Source: Neorhizobium huautlense (GTDB lineage Bacteria > Pseudomonadota > Alphaproteobacteria > Rhizobiales > Rhizobiaceae). Taken from it: 64,000 bases of DNA. The position numbers were made by a program, and so were the translations under genes. The notes under the pieces were generated by a model. The model was not told the DNA's origin. It ran no database searches and saw nothing but the letters and a program-made list of their open reading frames with translations. Below are positions 42,832 through 51,971 of this stretch, piece by piece; within the stretch, counting starts at the first letter, position 1, and each line of letters starts with the position of its first letter. The stretch covers positions 23,965 through 87,964 of the forward strand of contig NZ_JAUSRF010000024.1 in the NCBI RefSeq assembly GCF_030811685.1, in the 5' to 3' direction.

Positions 42832-43814
42832 GGGCAATGGCAGTCGCAGCTCTGGCGCTCGTTTTTGCTGCCGTGCTGACCTTGACGGTCGGCGTACGGG
42901 AAGGCGGCTTTGCGCTGCTCTGGCAGGCGCTTACCGCTTTCGACCCCACCGATCCGGCCCATATCGCCATACATTCGATCCGCATGCCGCGCCTGATCGC
43001 CGGCCTGATCGCCGGCGCCGCACTCGGCATGGCCGGCACGATCATGCAGGCGATCACCCGCAATCCGCTCGCCGATCCCGGCATTCTGGGCATCAATGCC
43101 GGCGCTGCCTTCGCCGTCGTCATCGGTTCGCTGATTGCCGGCCGTGCCGATAACGGCCTGATGGCAGCGCTTGCCTTTCCCGGTGCCGCCGCTGCCGCCG
43201 TTGCGGTTTTCGCGCTCGGAGGTGGTTTGAAGGGGGATGCCGGGCCGGTGCGTCTGACGTTGGCCGGTGTCGCGCTCAGCGCCATGCTGCTCTCCTTCGT
43301 GTCCGCCATCATTCTCGCCCGCAACGAGGCGCTGGAAGTGTTTCGGTTCTGGGTCACCGGCTCGCTGGCGCAGGCCGGCATGCGGCCGTTGGGGTATATG
43401 GCCGTCGCCGCCGTATTCGGCTCCGCCCTTGCCATCGCCATCGCCCCGCGTATCGAAGCGCTGTCGCTCGGTTCGGCGCTGGCGCGTGGCCTCGGCACCA
43501 ATCCCGGCCGTATCCAGTTCGGCGCGCTTGTGGCGGTCACGGCACTCACCGGCGCTGCCGTCGGTGTTGCCGGTCCGGTCGCTTTCCTCGGCCTGCTGGT
43601 GCCGCGTCTGGCTCGCCGTGTCGGCGGCCATGTCTTGCGCCGTGAACTCATCGCCTCCGCCATTCTGGGTGCGGCTATCCTGCTGTTTGCCGATACGATC
43701 GGTCGCCTTGTCACTCCGCCGGCGGAAATCCGCGTCGGCACCATGACGGCGCTGATCGGCGCGCCGATGTTTATCTGGATGGCGCGGCGTCTGCGCGCGG
43801 GAGCGGGCGCATGA
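42828..43814 (+). CDS. Iron-siderophore ABC transporter permease, first
   Basis: FecCD-family inner-membrane permease, 328 residues with eight to ten helices. Typical segments are RMPRLIAGLIAGAALGMAG and AITRNPLADPGILGINAGA, plus VAGPVAFLGLLVPRLAR near the end. It begins at a GTG overlapping the binding-protein stop by 4 bases (GTGA). It pairs with the next permease to form the channel. Confidence 0.93.
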   Translation: MRAMAVAALALVFAAVLTLTVGVREGGFALLWQALTAFDPTDPAHIAIHSIRMPRLIAGLIAGAALGMAGTIMQAITRNPLADPGILGINAGAAFAVVIGSLIAGRADNGLMAALAFPGAAAAAVAVFALGGGLKGDAGPVRLTLAGVALSAMLLSFVSAIILARNEALEVFRFWVTGSLAQAGMRPLGYMAVAAVFGSALAIAIAPRIEALSLGSALARGLGTNPGRIQFGALVAVTALTGAAVGVAGPVAFLGLLVPRLARRVGGHVLRRELIASAILGAAILLFADTIGRLVTPPAEIRVGTMTALIGAPMFIWMARRLRAGAGA

Positions 43815-44824
43815 CCGTAAAAATGAACGCGAAGATGACGGCAGGCATTCGTGGTGGTCTCGTTCTGGCGGCAGCTCTGCTGCTCGCCATCGTGCTGTCG
43901 CTGATGATCGGCCAGATCAGGCTGTCGGTTTCGGACCTGTGGACCGGTCTCTTGACCGGCAAAGGGCCGGGTGCCTTGACCCTGCGCGTGTTGCGCGGTC
44001 CGGGTGTCGTCACCGCCATCGGCGCCGGTGCAGCACTCGGTGCTTCGGGTGCCATCTTCCAGATCCTGCTGCGCAATCCGCTGGCGGCACCCGATGTCAT
44101 GGGCTTCACCTCCGGCGCCGGCCTTGCCGTCGTCTGCGGCGTGCTGGCCGGAACGACCCTGCCCATGCCGCTTCTCTCCGCCGCCGGTGGTCTGGCCGCC
44201 GCCTGCGCTGTCGCCATTCTGGCGATCAAGCGCGATGGCACACAGGTGCCGATCACCCTCATCCTTGTTGGTCTCGGCATCGGTTTCCTCACCACTGCCG
44301 GCAACAGTTTTATCGTCACCCGCCTGCCGCCCGAACAGGCGGCCGAAGCGCAGCGCTGGCTGACCGGCTCGCTCGCCGCGCGCGACTGGGGCCATGCCGC
44401 ACAGGTTTTCGGCTGCGGCGCGGTGCTTGCCGTCATCCTCGCCATTCAGGTGCGCGCGCTTGGCCTTCTGGAACTGGGCGATGATCTTGCCAACGGGCTT
44501 GGCCTGAGAAGCAATCGTGCACGGCTGCAACTGGCCGGCACCGGTGTGCTGCTCGCCGCAACGGGCGTGGCCGTCGCCGGTCCCGTCCCCTTCATCGCGC
44601 TGATGGCCGGCCCGCTCGGTATGCGCGTCACCGGCGCCACCCAGCCGGGCGGCCGCATCATCTCGGCTGCCGTCACCGGCGCCATCATCACGGTTCTGGC
44701 AGATCTTGCGGCACGCTCCATCGTGCCCGGTCTGCAACTGCCCGCCGGCGTCATGACCGGCATTTTTGGAGCGCCTTATCTGCTGTGGCTTCTGTCGCGC
44801 GAAATGGACGCCGGAGACATTTGA
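43811..44824 (+). CDS. Iron-siderophore ABC transporter permease, second
   Basis: FecCD-family permease, 337 residues, with TLRVLRGPGVVTAIGAGAAL, LLRNPLAAPDVMGFTSGA and VAGPVPFIALMAGPLGMRV. Its ATG overlaps the previous stop by 4 bases (ATGA), so translation is coupled. An internal methionine nine residues in is possible as a start but the coupled ATG is preferred. Confidence 0.93.
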   Translation: MTVKMNAKMTAGIRGGLVLAAALLLAIVLSLMIGQIRLSVSDLWTGLLTGKGPGALTLRVLRGPGVVTAIGAGAALGASGAIFQILLRNPLAAPDVMGFTSGAGLAVVCGVLAGTTLPMPLLSAAGGLAAACAVAILAIKRDGTQVPITLILVGLGIGFLTTAGNSFIVTRLPPEQAAEAQRWLTGSLAARDWGHAAQVFGCGAVLAVILAIQVRALGLLELGDDLANGLGLRSNRARLQLAGTGVLLAATGVAVAGPVPFIALMAGPLGMRVTGATQPGGRIISAAVTGAIITVLADLAARSIVPGLQLPAGVMTGIFGAPYLLWLLSREMDAGDI

Positions 44825-45609
44825 TGACATCTGCAAACAATGCGCTGAAAGCGGAAAACCTGACGATCGGTTACGGTGAGCGCACCGTCATCGACAATCT
44901 GTCGCTGGATTTTCCGGCTGGCCGCATGACCGCCATTCTCGGCCCCAATGGCTGCGGAAAATCCACGCTTCTGCGCGCGCTTGCCCGCCTGATCACGCCG
45001 GAAAAGGGCACCGTCACGCTCGGCAGCGACAATATCTTTTCCATGGATACGCGCGCCCTTGCCCGCCGCCTCGCCATCCTGCCACAGGCTTCCAAGGCGC
45101 CGGAAGGCATTACGGTTGCCGATCTCGTCCGCCGTGGCCGCACGCCGTGGCGTGGCCTGTTTTCAGCCTGGAGCGAGGCGGATGCGGCAGCCGTCGAACG
45201 GGCGCTGAAAGAGGTCGGGCTGACGGATATGTCGGAACGGCCGATCGACCAGCTGTCCGGCGGCCAGCGCCAGCGGGCATGGATCGCGCTGGTTCTGGCG
45301 CAGGATACGCCCTGCCTTCTGCTGGATGAGCCGACCACATGGCTCGATCTCACCCATCAGATCGAGGTCCTGTCGCTTGTTCGCGAGCGCAACCGCAATC
45401 AGGGCGTCACCGTCGTCACGGTTCTGCACGATCTTAATCTCGCAGCGCGTTTTTACGATAGGCTGGTCCTGCTCGGCCCTAACGGCATGGTGGCGGCCGG
45501 TTCGCCGCAGGATGTGCTGACGGAAGAAAACCTGATGACCGGTTTTGGCCTCTCGGCCATGGTCTTGCCCGATCCGATCACCGGCACGCCGATGGTGGTG
45601 CCGCGTTAA
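44824..45609 (+). CDS. Iron-siderophore ABC transporter ATP-binding protein
   Basis: FecE/FhuC-type ATPase, 261 residues. Walker A is GPNGCGKST, the signature LSGGQRQRAW, Walker B CLLLDEPTTWLD and the switch histidine in VLHDLN. The ATG shares one base with the permease stop (TGATG). It is the last gene of the importer, ending 7 bases before the convergent siderophore-interacting gene. Confidence 0.95.
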   Translation: MTSANNALKAENLTIGYGERTVIDNLSLDFPAGRMTAILGPNGCGKSTLLRALARLITPEKGTVTLGSDNIFSMDTRALARRLAILPQASKAPEGITVADLVRRGRTPWRGLFSAWSEADAAAVERALKEVGLTDMSERPIDQLSGGQRQRAWIALVLAQDTPCLLLDEPTTWLDLTHQIEVLSLVRERNRNQGVTVVTVLHDLNLAARFYDRLVLLGPNGMVAAGSPQDVLTEENLMTGFGLSAMVLPDPITGTPMVVPR

Positions 45610-45616
45610 GCGGCAT

Positions 45617-46582
45617 TCAGCTCCAGTAGGAAACAGCGGTAAAATCGCGCTTGCCGAAACCGCGCGCCAGAAGGCAGGTGCGGGCAGCCTTGGCGGCGTC
45701 GCAATGGCCGGCAAACCAGACGTGGCAGGTGGAGGGCGTTTCACAGCATTCCAGGGCCTCGACAAGGTTGTCCACCGGCACGACACGGTCGTCGCCGGCA
45801 AGCTCGCAGAGATTCTCCTTGGAAACCTGCAGATAGGCTTTCACCTTGCCCGGCGCTGCGGCCAGCATGCGGGAAATCGCCGGCATGGCGGTCTCGTCGC
45901 CGAACAGCAGCAGTTCGGCCGCCGCCGGGCATCCGCCGCCGCCGGGGCCCATCAGGCCGACGGTCTCGCCGATCGGATTGCTGTCCGCCCAGTCGGATGT
46001 CGGGCTGCCTTCGTGGCGAAAGATGTCGAATTCCAGCCAGCCGTCCCCGGTCGCCATCGTCGTGTAGACAGGCTTGTGCAGCGCGTCCTCGCCTTCCGGC
46101 CAGACCGTGCGGCCATTGGCGGCGGTGCGCGGCCAGATCGGTGCGCGGCCGCGCGGGCCGATGAGAATGCGAAAGTGCAGGCTGCCGCTGGCAAACCGTT
46201 CGGCGTCGTCACCTTCAAGGCGAACGCGCAGATAACCGGGCGAGCGGCGCGAAACCGAAGCCACCGTCATCAGCGAAAGGCCGGGCGCCAGCGCGCCGGC
46301 ATCCACCTTGTCCCATGCGATCGAAAGGTTCTTGCCGTCCAGCAACTCGGTCACGCTGTCCTGCAGCGTGCGCAGCAGGCGTTCTTCCGGTGAGGTCAGC
46401 TTGACGGTGACGGTATCGCCGGCAGGATGAAAGCTGGCCTTGGAACTCCAGACGTTAAGGGAAAGGCTGGAACCATCCTGTTCCAGCTCGATATCCCAAA
46501 GCTTTGCCCGTTCCTTGAGCGCTTCCAGTGCCGCCGCGCCATTTTCGGCGATACGGCCTTCCGTCTGATGTGTCGCTGCCAT
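45617..46582 (-). CDS. Siderophore-interacting FAD-binding reductase with DUF2218-like N-terminus
   Basis: 321 residues. An N-terminal DUF2218-like domain of about 90 residues (RIAENGAAALEALKERAKLW) precedes a ferredoxin-reductase-like FAD domain and the SIP domain (LLLFGDETAMPAI, VWFAGHCDAAKAAR, ending KRDFTAVSYW). Such enzymes release iron by reducing the ferric siderophore in the cytoplasm. It converges with the importer, so the two gene sets make one iron-uptake unit. Confidence 0.9.
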   Translation of the reverse strand: MAATHQTEGRIAENGAAALEALKERAKLWDIELEQDGSSLSLNVWSSKASFHPAGDTVTVKLTSPEERLLRTLQDSVTELLDGKNLSIAWDKVDAGALAPGLSLMTVASVSRRSPGYLRVRLEGDDAERFASGSLHFRILIGPRGRAPIWPRTAANGRTVWPEGEDALHKPVYTTMATGDGWLEFDIFRHEGSPTSDWADSNPIGETVGLMGPGGGGCPAAAELLLFGDETAMPAISRMLAAAPGKVKAYLQVSKENLCELAGDDRVVPVDNLVEALECCETPSTCHVWFAGHCDAAKAARTCLLARGFGKRDFTAVSYWS

Positions 46583-46673
46583 GTCTCTAACCCGGACTGT
46601 CCGTTCCGGGCTTCATGCGCATTCCTGAGTATGAATGTCAAGAATGAGATCGATCACATCGAACACAAACCGG

Positions 46674-47549
46674 TCAGCGCAGCATTTTGGGCCCACCAAG
46701 AATCTTGTCGTCGATCTCGCCGATCGCATCCATGTCGCGGCCGACGTAATCGATAGACAGAAGAATATGGCGCAGCACGTTGATGCGTGCCCGGCGCTTG
46801 TCGTTGGAGAGCACCACGGTCCAGGGGCTCTCTTGCCTGTGGGTCTTGTCCAGCATGGCATCGCGCTTGGCGGTGTAATCGTCCCATTTCGGCAGGCCGG
46901 CAATATCCATCGGTGAAAGCTTCCATGTCTTCAGCGGATCATGGCGGCGATCGTGAAAACGCTTCAGCTGCATTTCATGGCCGATGTCGAGCCAGAACTT
47001 GAAGAAGTGGATGCCGTCATCAACGATCATCTGCTCGATATGCGGCACCGTCTTGATGAAATCGCGATACTGTTCGACCGTGCAGAAGCCCATGACCGGC
47101 TCCACCACCGCACGGTTATACCAGGAGCGGTCGAACAGGGTGATCTCGCCAGCACTTGGAAAATGCGTCACGTAACGCTGAAAATACCATTGGCCGGCTT
47201 CTTTCTCGGTCGGCTTGGCCAGTGCGATGACATGGGCGGAACGTGGGTTGAGATAGGAATGCAGGTTGAAGATCGTGCCGCCCTTGCCGGCCGCATCGCG
47301 CCCTTCGAACAACGCCATCATGCGTTTGCCGGTGGATTGCAGCGAATATTGCAGCTTGACCATCTCGACCTGCAGCGCATGCATCTGCTTTTCGTATTTT
47401 TCGCGGTTCAGCTTGTCCTCATAAGGAAAGCCGCCAGAGGACAGCGCCTTTTCCTCCACCCAGTCCGGCAGGTTGGGGTCGTCGATATTGAAGATGCGCT
47501 TCTTGCCCTTGATATCGAGTTCGACGGCGCGGTCCTGGGCAAAATCCAT
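46674..47549 (-). CDS. ppk2: Polyphosphate kinase 2
   Basis: PPK2-family enzyme of 291 residues that moves phosphate between polyphosphate and nucleotides, usually making GTP or ATP. The P-loop is GRDAAGKGG (83-91), followed by the lid ITLFDRSWYNRAVVEPVMG and a second conserved site FKFWLDIGHEMQLKRF. The ATG at 47549 has GAGAGG 9 bases upstream; upstream in-frame methionines add up to 15 residues. It lies just upstream of, and divergent from, the Pho locus. Confidence 0.92.
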   Translation of the reverse strand: MDFAQDRAVELDIKGKKRIFNIDDPNLPDWVEEKALSSGGFPYEDKLNREKYEKQMHALQVEMVKLQYSLQSTGKRMMALFEGRDAAGKGGTIFNLHSYLNPRSAHVIALAKPTEKEAGQWYFQRYVTHFPSAGEITLFDRSWYNRAVVEPVMGFCTVEQYRDFIKTVPHIEQMIVDDGIHFFKFWLDIGHEMQLKRFHDRRHDPLKTWKLSPMDIAGLPKWDDYTAKRDAMLDKTHRQESPWTVVLSNDKRRARINVLRHILLSIDYVGRDMDAIGEIDDKILGGPKMLR

Positions 47550-47785
47550 GTGTGGCATCCTCTCGGGGCTTCGGCTTTCTGCAGTTGAAAACAAAGCTAG
47601 TGCAGTGAGTGGCTTAATGCCAGTTTTTACAAAACACAGGCGCCTTCATCGTACTGTTGCAAAGCTGTGCAAAATCGCTTGGCTTCGGGCGATCAATGCA
47701 TATCTGTCATGATCGCGCTATAAGACCACCGGTTATCGTTTAGACGGTGGCGATTGGGAGCGCGCGTAGGGGCGTGGTGGAAGCA

Positions 47786-49063
47786 GTGAGCAAAGACAGC
47801 AGGCAGGCAGAAGATAGACAGGCAGGCATGCAGATGGCTTCCAGGTTCAGGCGCGGTTGGCCGATTTTTGCGGTGGCGACGCTTCTGGCGATCATTGCCT
47901 GGTTTTCGCAGGTCGATGGGCTGATGGTCGCTGCCGGCTGGGTGTTGATCGTGCTGTCCGTCTTCGCCATCCGCTTCGGATCCGCAGCCGTTGCCAATGC
48001 GCCGGCGAAAGAGGCGGCTTCTGAAGAAGCGGACGAGCAACCGCTCGACGAGGTGGTCACCGCCTATCGCGCGCTGGATATCCCGATCCTCATTCTCTCC
48101 AGTGATGCGACGGTGCTGTACCACAATCCGGCGGCGGAAAAGGCGCTGGGCGAATTCGAGCTCGGTTCGCACCTGTCGGCGCGCCTGCGTTCGCCCGGCA
48201 TTCTCGACATGGTGCGTGAAACGGTGGCGACCGGCGAGCCGAACCAGATGGAACATTCCGAACGCCTGCCGTCGGAACGGGTCTATATCCTGCGCATCGC
48301 ACCCTTGTTGGAAGAGGGGGCTGCCGTCGGCACGTCGCGTTTTTATGTCCTGTCCTTCCGCGATATTTCCGAACTGCGCCGGCTCGACCGCATGCGCTCG
48401 GATTTCGTCGCCAATGCCAGCCACGAACTGCGCACCCCGCTCGCCTCGCTGCGCGGCTTCATCGAGACCATTCAGGGGCCGGCCAAGGGCGATGCGAAAG
48501 CACAGGAAAAATTCCTCGGCATCATGCTCGATCAGGCTACCCGCATGAGCCGCCTTGTCGATGACCTCTTGTCGCTGTCGCGGCTGGAGTTGAAATCCCA
48601 TATCGCGCCGGACCAGCGCGTCGACCTTCTGCCGGTCGTCTGCCATGTGCGCGATGCGCTTTTGCCGCTGGCATCCGATCTCGGTGTCGATATCCGCATG
48701 CACATGCCGGAAGGCAAGGTAGAAGTGACCGGCGATCGTGACGAGCTGGTGCAGGTCGTCGAAAACCTGATCGAGAATGCCTGCAAATACGGTCAGGAAG
48801 GTGAGGTTGTCGATGTCTATCTCACCAAGGGAGAGGGGCAGCCGGTCGAATTCAGCGTCGTTGATCGCGGTCCGGGCATCCCGGCCGAGCATGTGCCGCG
48901 TCTGACCGAGCGCTTTTACCGTGTCAGCGTGGCCGACAGCCGCTCCAAAAAAGGCACCGGCCTGGGGCTCGCCATCGTCAAGCATATTCTCACGCGCCAC
49001 CGTGCACGGCTGATCGTGAAGTCGGAAATCGGCAAGGGAACCACGTTTACCGTGCGTTTTTGA
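47786..49063 (+). CDS. phoR: Phosphate regulon sensor histidine kinase
   Basis: 425 residues from the GTG at 47786 (reads MSKDSRQAED); other possible starts are a GTG at 47747 and an ATG at 47828. Two membrane helices near the N-terminus (PIFAVATLLAIIAWF, VAAGWVLIVLSVFAI) are followed by a PAS-like domain. The H-box is FVANASHELRTPLASLRGFIE, the N-box VVENLIENACKYG, and the ATPase loops VDRGPGIP and KGTGLGLAIVKH. It phosphorylates PhoB when phosphate is low and is inhibited through PstSCAB-PhoU, encoded next. Confidence 0.93.
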   Translation: MSKDSRQAEDRQAGMQMASRFRRGWPIFAVATLLAIIAWFSQVDGLMVAAGWVLIVLSVFAIRFGSAAVANAPAKEAASEEADEQPLDEVVTAYRALDIPILILSSDATVLYHNPAAEKALGEFELGSHLSARLRSPGILDMVRETVATGEPNQMEHSERLPSERVYILRIAPLLEEGAAVGTSRFYVLSFRDISELRRLDRMRSDFVANASHELRTPLASLRGFIETIQGPAKGDAKAQEKFLGIMLDQATRMSRLVDDLLSLSRLELKSHIAPDQRVDLLPVVCHVRDALLPLASDLGVDIRMHMPEGKVEVTGDRDELVQVVENLIENACKYGQEGEVVDVYLTKGEGQPVEFSVVDRGPGIPAEHVPRLTERFYRVSVADSRSKKGTGLGLAIVKHILTRHRARLIVKSEIGKGTTFTVRF

Positions 49064-49124
49064 CATAAAAACCCGATGTGAGATTCACACGGTAAAAATA
49101 ATTCATACAAATCAAAGGGATGAT

Positions 49125-49142
49125 CTGTCACAATTGTTTCAT
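49125..49142 (+). promoter_or_regulatory. PHO box upstream of pstS
   Basis: CTGTCAC-AATT-GTTTCAT matches the rhizobial PHO box (two CTGTCAT-like heptamers spaced by four bases), with one and two changes. It ends 115 bases before the pstS start. PhoB, encoded at 54905, would activate here. Confidence 0.75.
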
Positions 49143-49257
49143 CGAAGTGACATAAAAGCTGAGGCCAAGGGCAGTTAAGACGTGCTGGCCGAAAGCCGGT
49201 AAGCGCGAAAAAAACCGGCTGCAAACGCTTTTACAAACCCATACCGGGAGAACATCG

Positions 49258-50292
49258 ATGAACATGTTGAAACTTTCCGCAGCTGCCCTCGTGGCTTCTG
49301 TTGCCTTTGCTGGCGCAGCTGTTGCTCGCGACCAGGTTCAGGTTGCCGGCTCTTCCACCGTTCTGCCTTACGCGAAGATCGTTGCTGAAACTTTTGCTGA
49401 AACCTTTCCGGACTTCAAGGCTCCGGTCATCGAGTCCGGCGGTACGGGCGGTGGTCTGAAGACATTCTGCTCGGGCGTCGGTGAAGGCACGATCGACATT
49501 GCCAACGCTTCGCGCGCCATCAAGAAGGACGAACTGGAAGCCTGTAAGGCTGCCGGCGTTGCCGACGTTCAGGAAGTTCGCATCGGTTACGACGGCATCG
49601 TGTTCGCTGCCGACTCTTCGAACGGCGACATGAAGATCACCCCGAAGGACCTCTACACGGCTCTGGCTGCCCAGGTTGTCGTTGACGGCAAGCTCGTCGC
49701 CAACCCGCACAAGAACTGGTCGGATGTCAACGCAACCCTGCCGAAGGGCCCGATCGCTGCCTATATCCCGGGCTCCAAGCACGGCACCCGCGAAGTCTTC
49801 GAAGAGAAGATCATGGCTGAAGGCTGCAAGGAGGCCGGCGCCACCGACGTCATCAAGGCTTCGATCACCGATGCCAAGGCAGCAGCTGCTGCTTGCGTCG
49901 CAGTTCGCAAGGACGGCGCTGCAGTCGACATCGACGGCGACTACACCGAGACGCTTGCTCGTATTGCCGCCAACAAGACCGGCCTCGGCGTCTTCGGCCT
50001 GGCCTTCTATGAAAACAACATGGACAAGCTGAAGGTTGCGACCGTTTCGGACGTCGTTCCGTCGACCGAAACCATCTCCTCCGGCGAGTATCCGGTTTCC
50101 CGTCCGCTGTTCTTCTACGTCAAGAAGGCTCACCTGGGCGTTATCCCGGGCCTGAAGGAATACGTGGAATTCTTCCTGTCTGACGACATGGTCGGCCCGG
50201 ACAGCCCGCTGGCTGAATACGGCCTGGTTGCCGCTCCGGACGCACAGCGCGAAGAAGCTCGCAAGGCCTTCGAATCCGGCAAGTCTCTCTAA
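49258..50292 (+). CDS. pstS: Phosphate ABC transporter substrate-binding protein
   Basis: Periplasmic phosphate-binding protein, 344 residues, signal peptide about 1-24. The binding motifs VAGSSTVLPY and SGGTGGG fit PstS. GGGAG lies 8 bases before the ATG. Codon use favours abundant codons more than its neighbours, as expected for a highly made protein. A hairpin follows, so it can exceed pstC in message. Confidence 0.95.
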   Translation: MNMLKLSAAALVASVAFAGAAVARDQVQVAGSSTVLPYAKIVAETFAETFPDFKAPVIESGGTGGGLKTFCSGVGEGTIDIANASRAIKKDELEACKAAGVADVQEVRIGYDGIVFAADSSNGDMKITPKDLYTALAAQVVVDGKLVANPHKNWSDVNATLPKGPIAAYIPGSKHGTREVFEEKIMAEGCKEAGATDVIKASITDAKAAAAACVAVRKDGAAVDIDGDYTETLARIAANKTGLGVFGLAFYENNMDKLKVATVSDVVPSTETISSGEYPVSRPLFFYVKKAHLGVIPGLKEYVEFFLSDDMVGPDSPLAEYGLVAAPDAQREEARKAFESGKSL

Positions 50293-50302
50293 TGAACCAC
50301 CC

Positions 50303-50326
50303 GGCGCCGCTTGAAAAAGCGGCGCC
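50303..50326 (+). terminator. Stable hairpin between pstS and pstC
   Basis: GGCGCCGCTT and AAGCGGCGCC form a perfect 10-bp stem with a GAAA tetraloop, followed by a pyrimidine-rich tail. It probably stabilises pstS mRNA or partly terminates, giving more PstS than PstCAB. Confidence 0.75.
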
Positions 50327-50483
50327 GATTTCTTCTTCTTTGGCCTTTCGGCTGCCCGATCAGGGGCGGTCTTGGAGCGGACCCGCAGTGATGACTGCGT
50401 TGTGTAACCGCGAATAAATCGGTTCCGATGGTTGGAATTGTGCGGTAAGCGTGCCGCCGATGGCGGTAGGCCGGGGGATTGTG

Positions 50484-51971
50484 ATGAGCACACCATTGAT
50501 TTTGTTGGTACTGGCGATCTTCGCGATCGTCTGTTACGTCGTCGGGACACGGCGCGCCTTGGCCATTGCCGGCGGATTGTCCTTCAGGCTGCATTCACGG
50601 CAGGGCTATTATGGCGCTTTTGTCGCCATCTGCGCCATCGTGCCGGCTGCGGCTGTTCTGGTGGTCTGGCTGGTTGCCAGCCCCCTTTATATCAATTCCA
50701 CCATCCATGACGGTTTTCCCGCAGAGGTGAAGGCCCAGTCGGAAGCGCAGCAGGGCCTCAGCTTCGGCATGGTCAATTCGCTGGCGCGCGGCATGGATGT
50801 ACTGACGCTCGAGGAAATCGATGCCGTCGGCGCCAACCCTGCCGAACTGCGCTCGGCGCTGGGCGCCAAGGGCGTGCCGCTGGCTGGCGATCCGGAACCT
50901 TGGATGGTTGCGTCCGCCGGTGATCTGAATGCCATGCAGAAGATCAGCAATCGCGTCATGACCGCGATCGTGCTGATGGTGGCGCTGGCCGGTGCCGGCC
51001 TCTCCTATGTTCGCATCGCACCGCGTTTCCGCGCCCGTAACCGCGTTGAAAAGGTCATCCTTTCCGCGCTGGTCCTCGCATCGTCGATCGCCATCGTCAC
51101 CACGATCGGCATCGTCATGTCGATGCTGACGGAAGCCGGTCACTTCTTCGGCCGCGTCCCGGCCTGGGAATTCTTCTTCGGTACCGTCTGGGATCCGCGC
51201 TTTGCGGCTGCGGGTGCAGGCGCTGCTTCGGATGGTCAGTTCGGTCTCATCCCGCTTCTCGCCGGCACGCTCTATATCGGCTTCGTTGCCATGCTCGTCG
51301 CCGTTCCGGTCGGCCTGTTCTCCGCCATCTACATGTCGGAATACGCCTCGCCGCGCGTGCGCTCGATCGCCAAGCCGCTGCTGGAAGTTCTCGCCGGCAT
51401 CCCGACCATCGTCTACGGCTTCTTCGCGCTCACTTCGGTCGGTCCGTTCCTGCGTGATATCTCGGCGCAGCTTCACGGCCTTGCCACCGGCGAATATGTC
51501 AACTTCATCCAGGCACAGAGCGTTCTGACCGCCGGTTTCGTCATGGGCATCATGCTGATCCCTTACGTCTCCTCGCTGTCGGACGATATCATCACCGCAG
51601 TCCCCCGCGCGCTGCGTGACGGTTCGCTCGGTCTGGGCGCCACCAAGTCGGAAACCATCAAGAAGGTCGTCATGCCGGCAGCTCTGCCGGGTGTTGTCGG
51701 CGCGCTTCTGATGACCGCCTCGCGCGCCATCGGCGAAACCATGATCGTGGTGCTTGCCGCCGGTGTTGCCGCCCGCATGCAGCTCAATCCGTTCGAGCCG
51801 ATGACGACCGTGACCGTCAAGATCGTCAGCCAGCTGACGGGCGACCTTGAATTCACCTCGCCGCAGACGCTGGTTGCCTTCGCACTCGGCATCACGCTGT
51901 TTGCCATCACGCTTTGCCTCAACATCTACGCGCTCTTCATTGTGCGCAAATACCGGGAGCAGTACGAATGA
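50484..51971 (+). CDS. pstC: Phosphate ABC transporter permease PstC
   Basis: 495 residues, longer than E. coli PstC by an N-terminal membrane-plus-loop extension of about 200 residues common in rhizobia. The core permease has LLAGTLYIGFVAMLVAVPVG and the EAA-type loop AVPRALRDGSLGLGATKSET. The ATG at 50484 follows GGGGGA. It overlaps pstA by 4 bases. Confidence 0.94.
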   Translation: MSTPLILLVLAIFAIVCYVVGTRRALAIAGGLSFRLHSRQGYYGAFVAICAIVPAAAVLVVWLVASPLYINSTIHDGFPAEVKAQSEAQQGLSFGMVNSLARGMDVLTLEEIDAVGANPAELRSALGAKGVPLAGDPEPWMVASAGDLNAMQKISNRVMTAIVLMVALAGAGLSYVRIAPRFRARNRVEKVILSALVLASSIAIVTTIGIVMSMLTEAGHFFGRVPAWEFFFGTVWDPRFAAAGAGAASDGQFGLIPLLAGTLYIGFVAMLVAVPVGLFSAIYMSEYASPRVRSIAKPLLEVLAGIPTIVYGFFALTSVGPFLRDISAQLHGLATGEYVNFIQAQSVLTAGFVMGIMLIPYVSSLSDDIITAVPRALRDGSLGLGATKSETIKKVVMPAALPGVVGALLMTASRAIGETMIVVLAAGVAARMQLNPFEPMTTVTVKIVSQLTGDLEFTSPQTLVAFALGITLFAITLCLNIYALFIVRKYREQYE

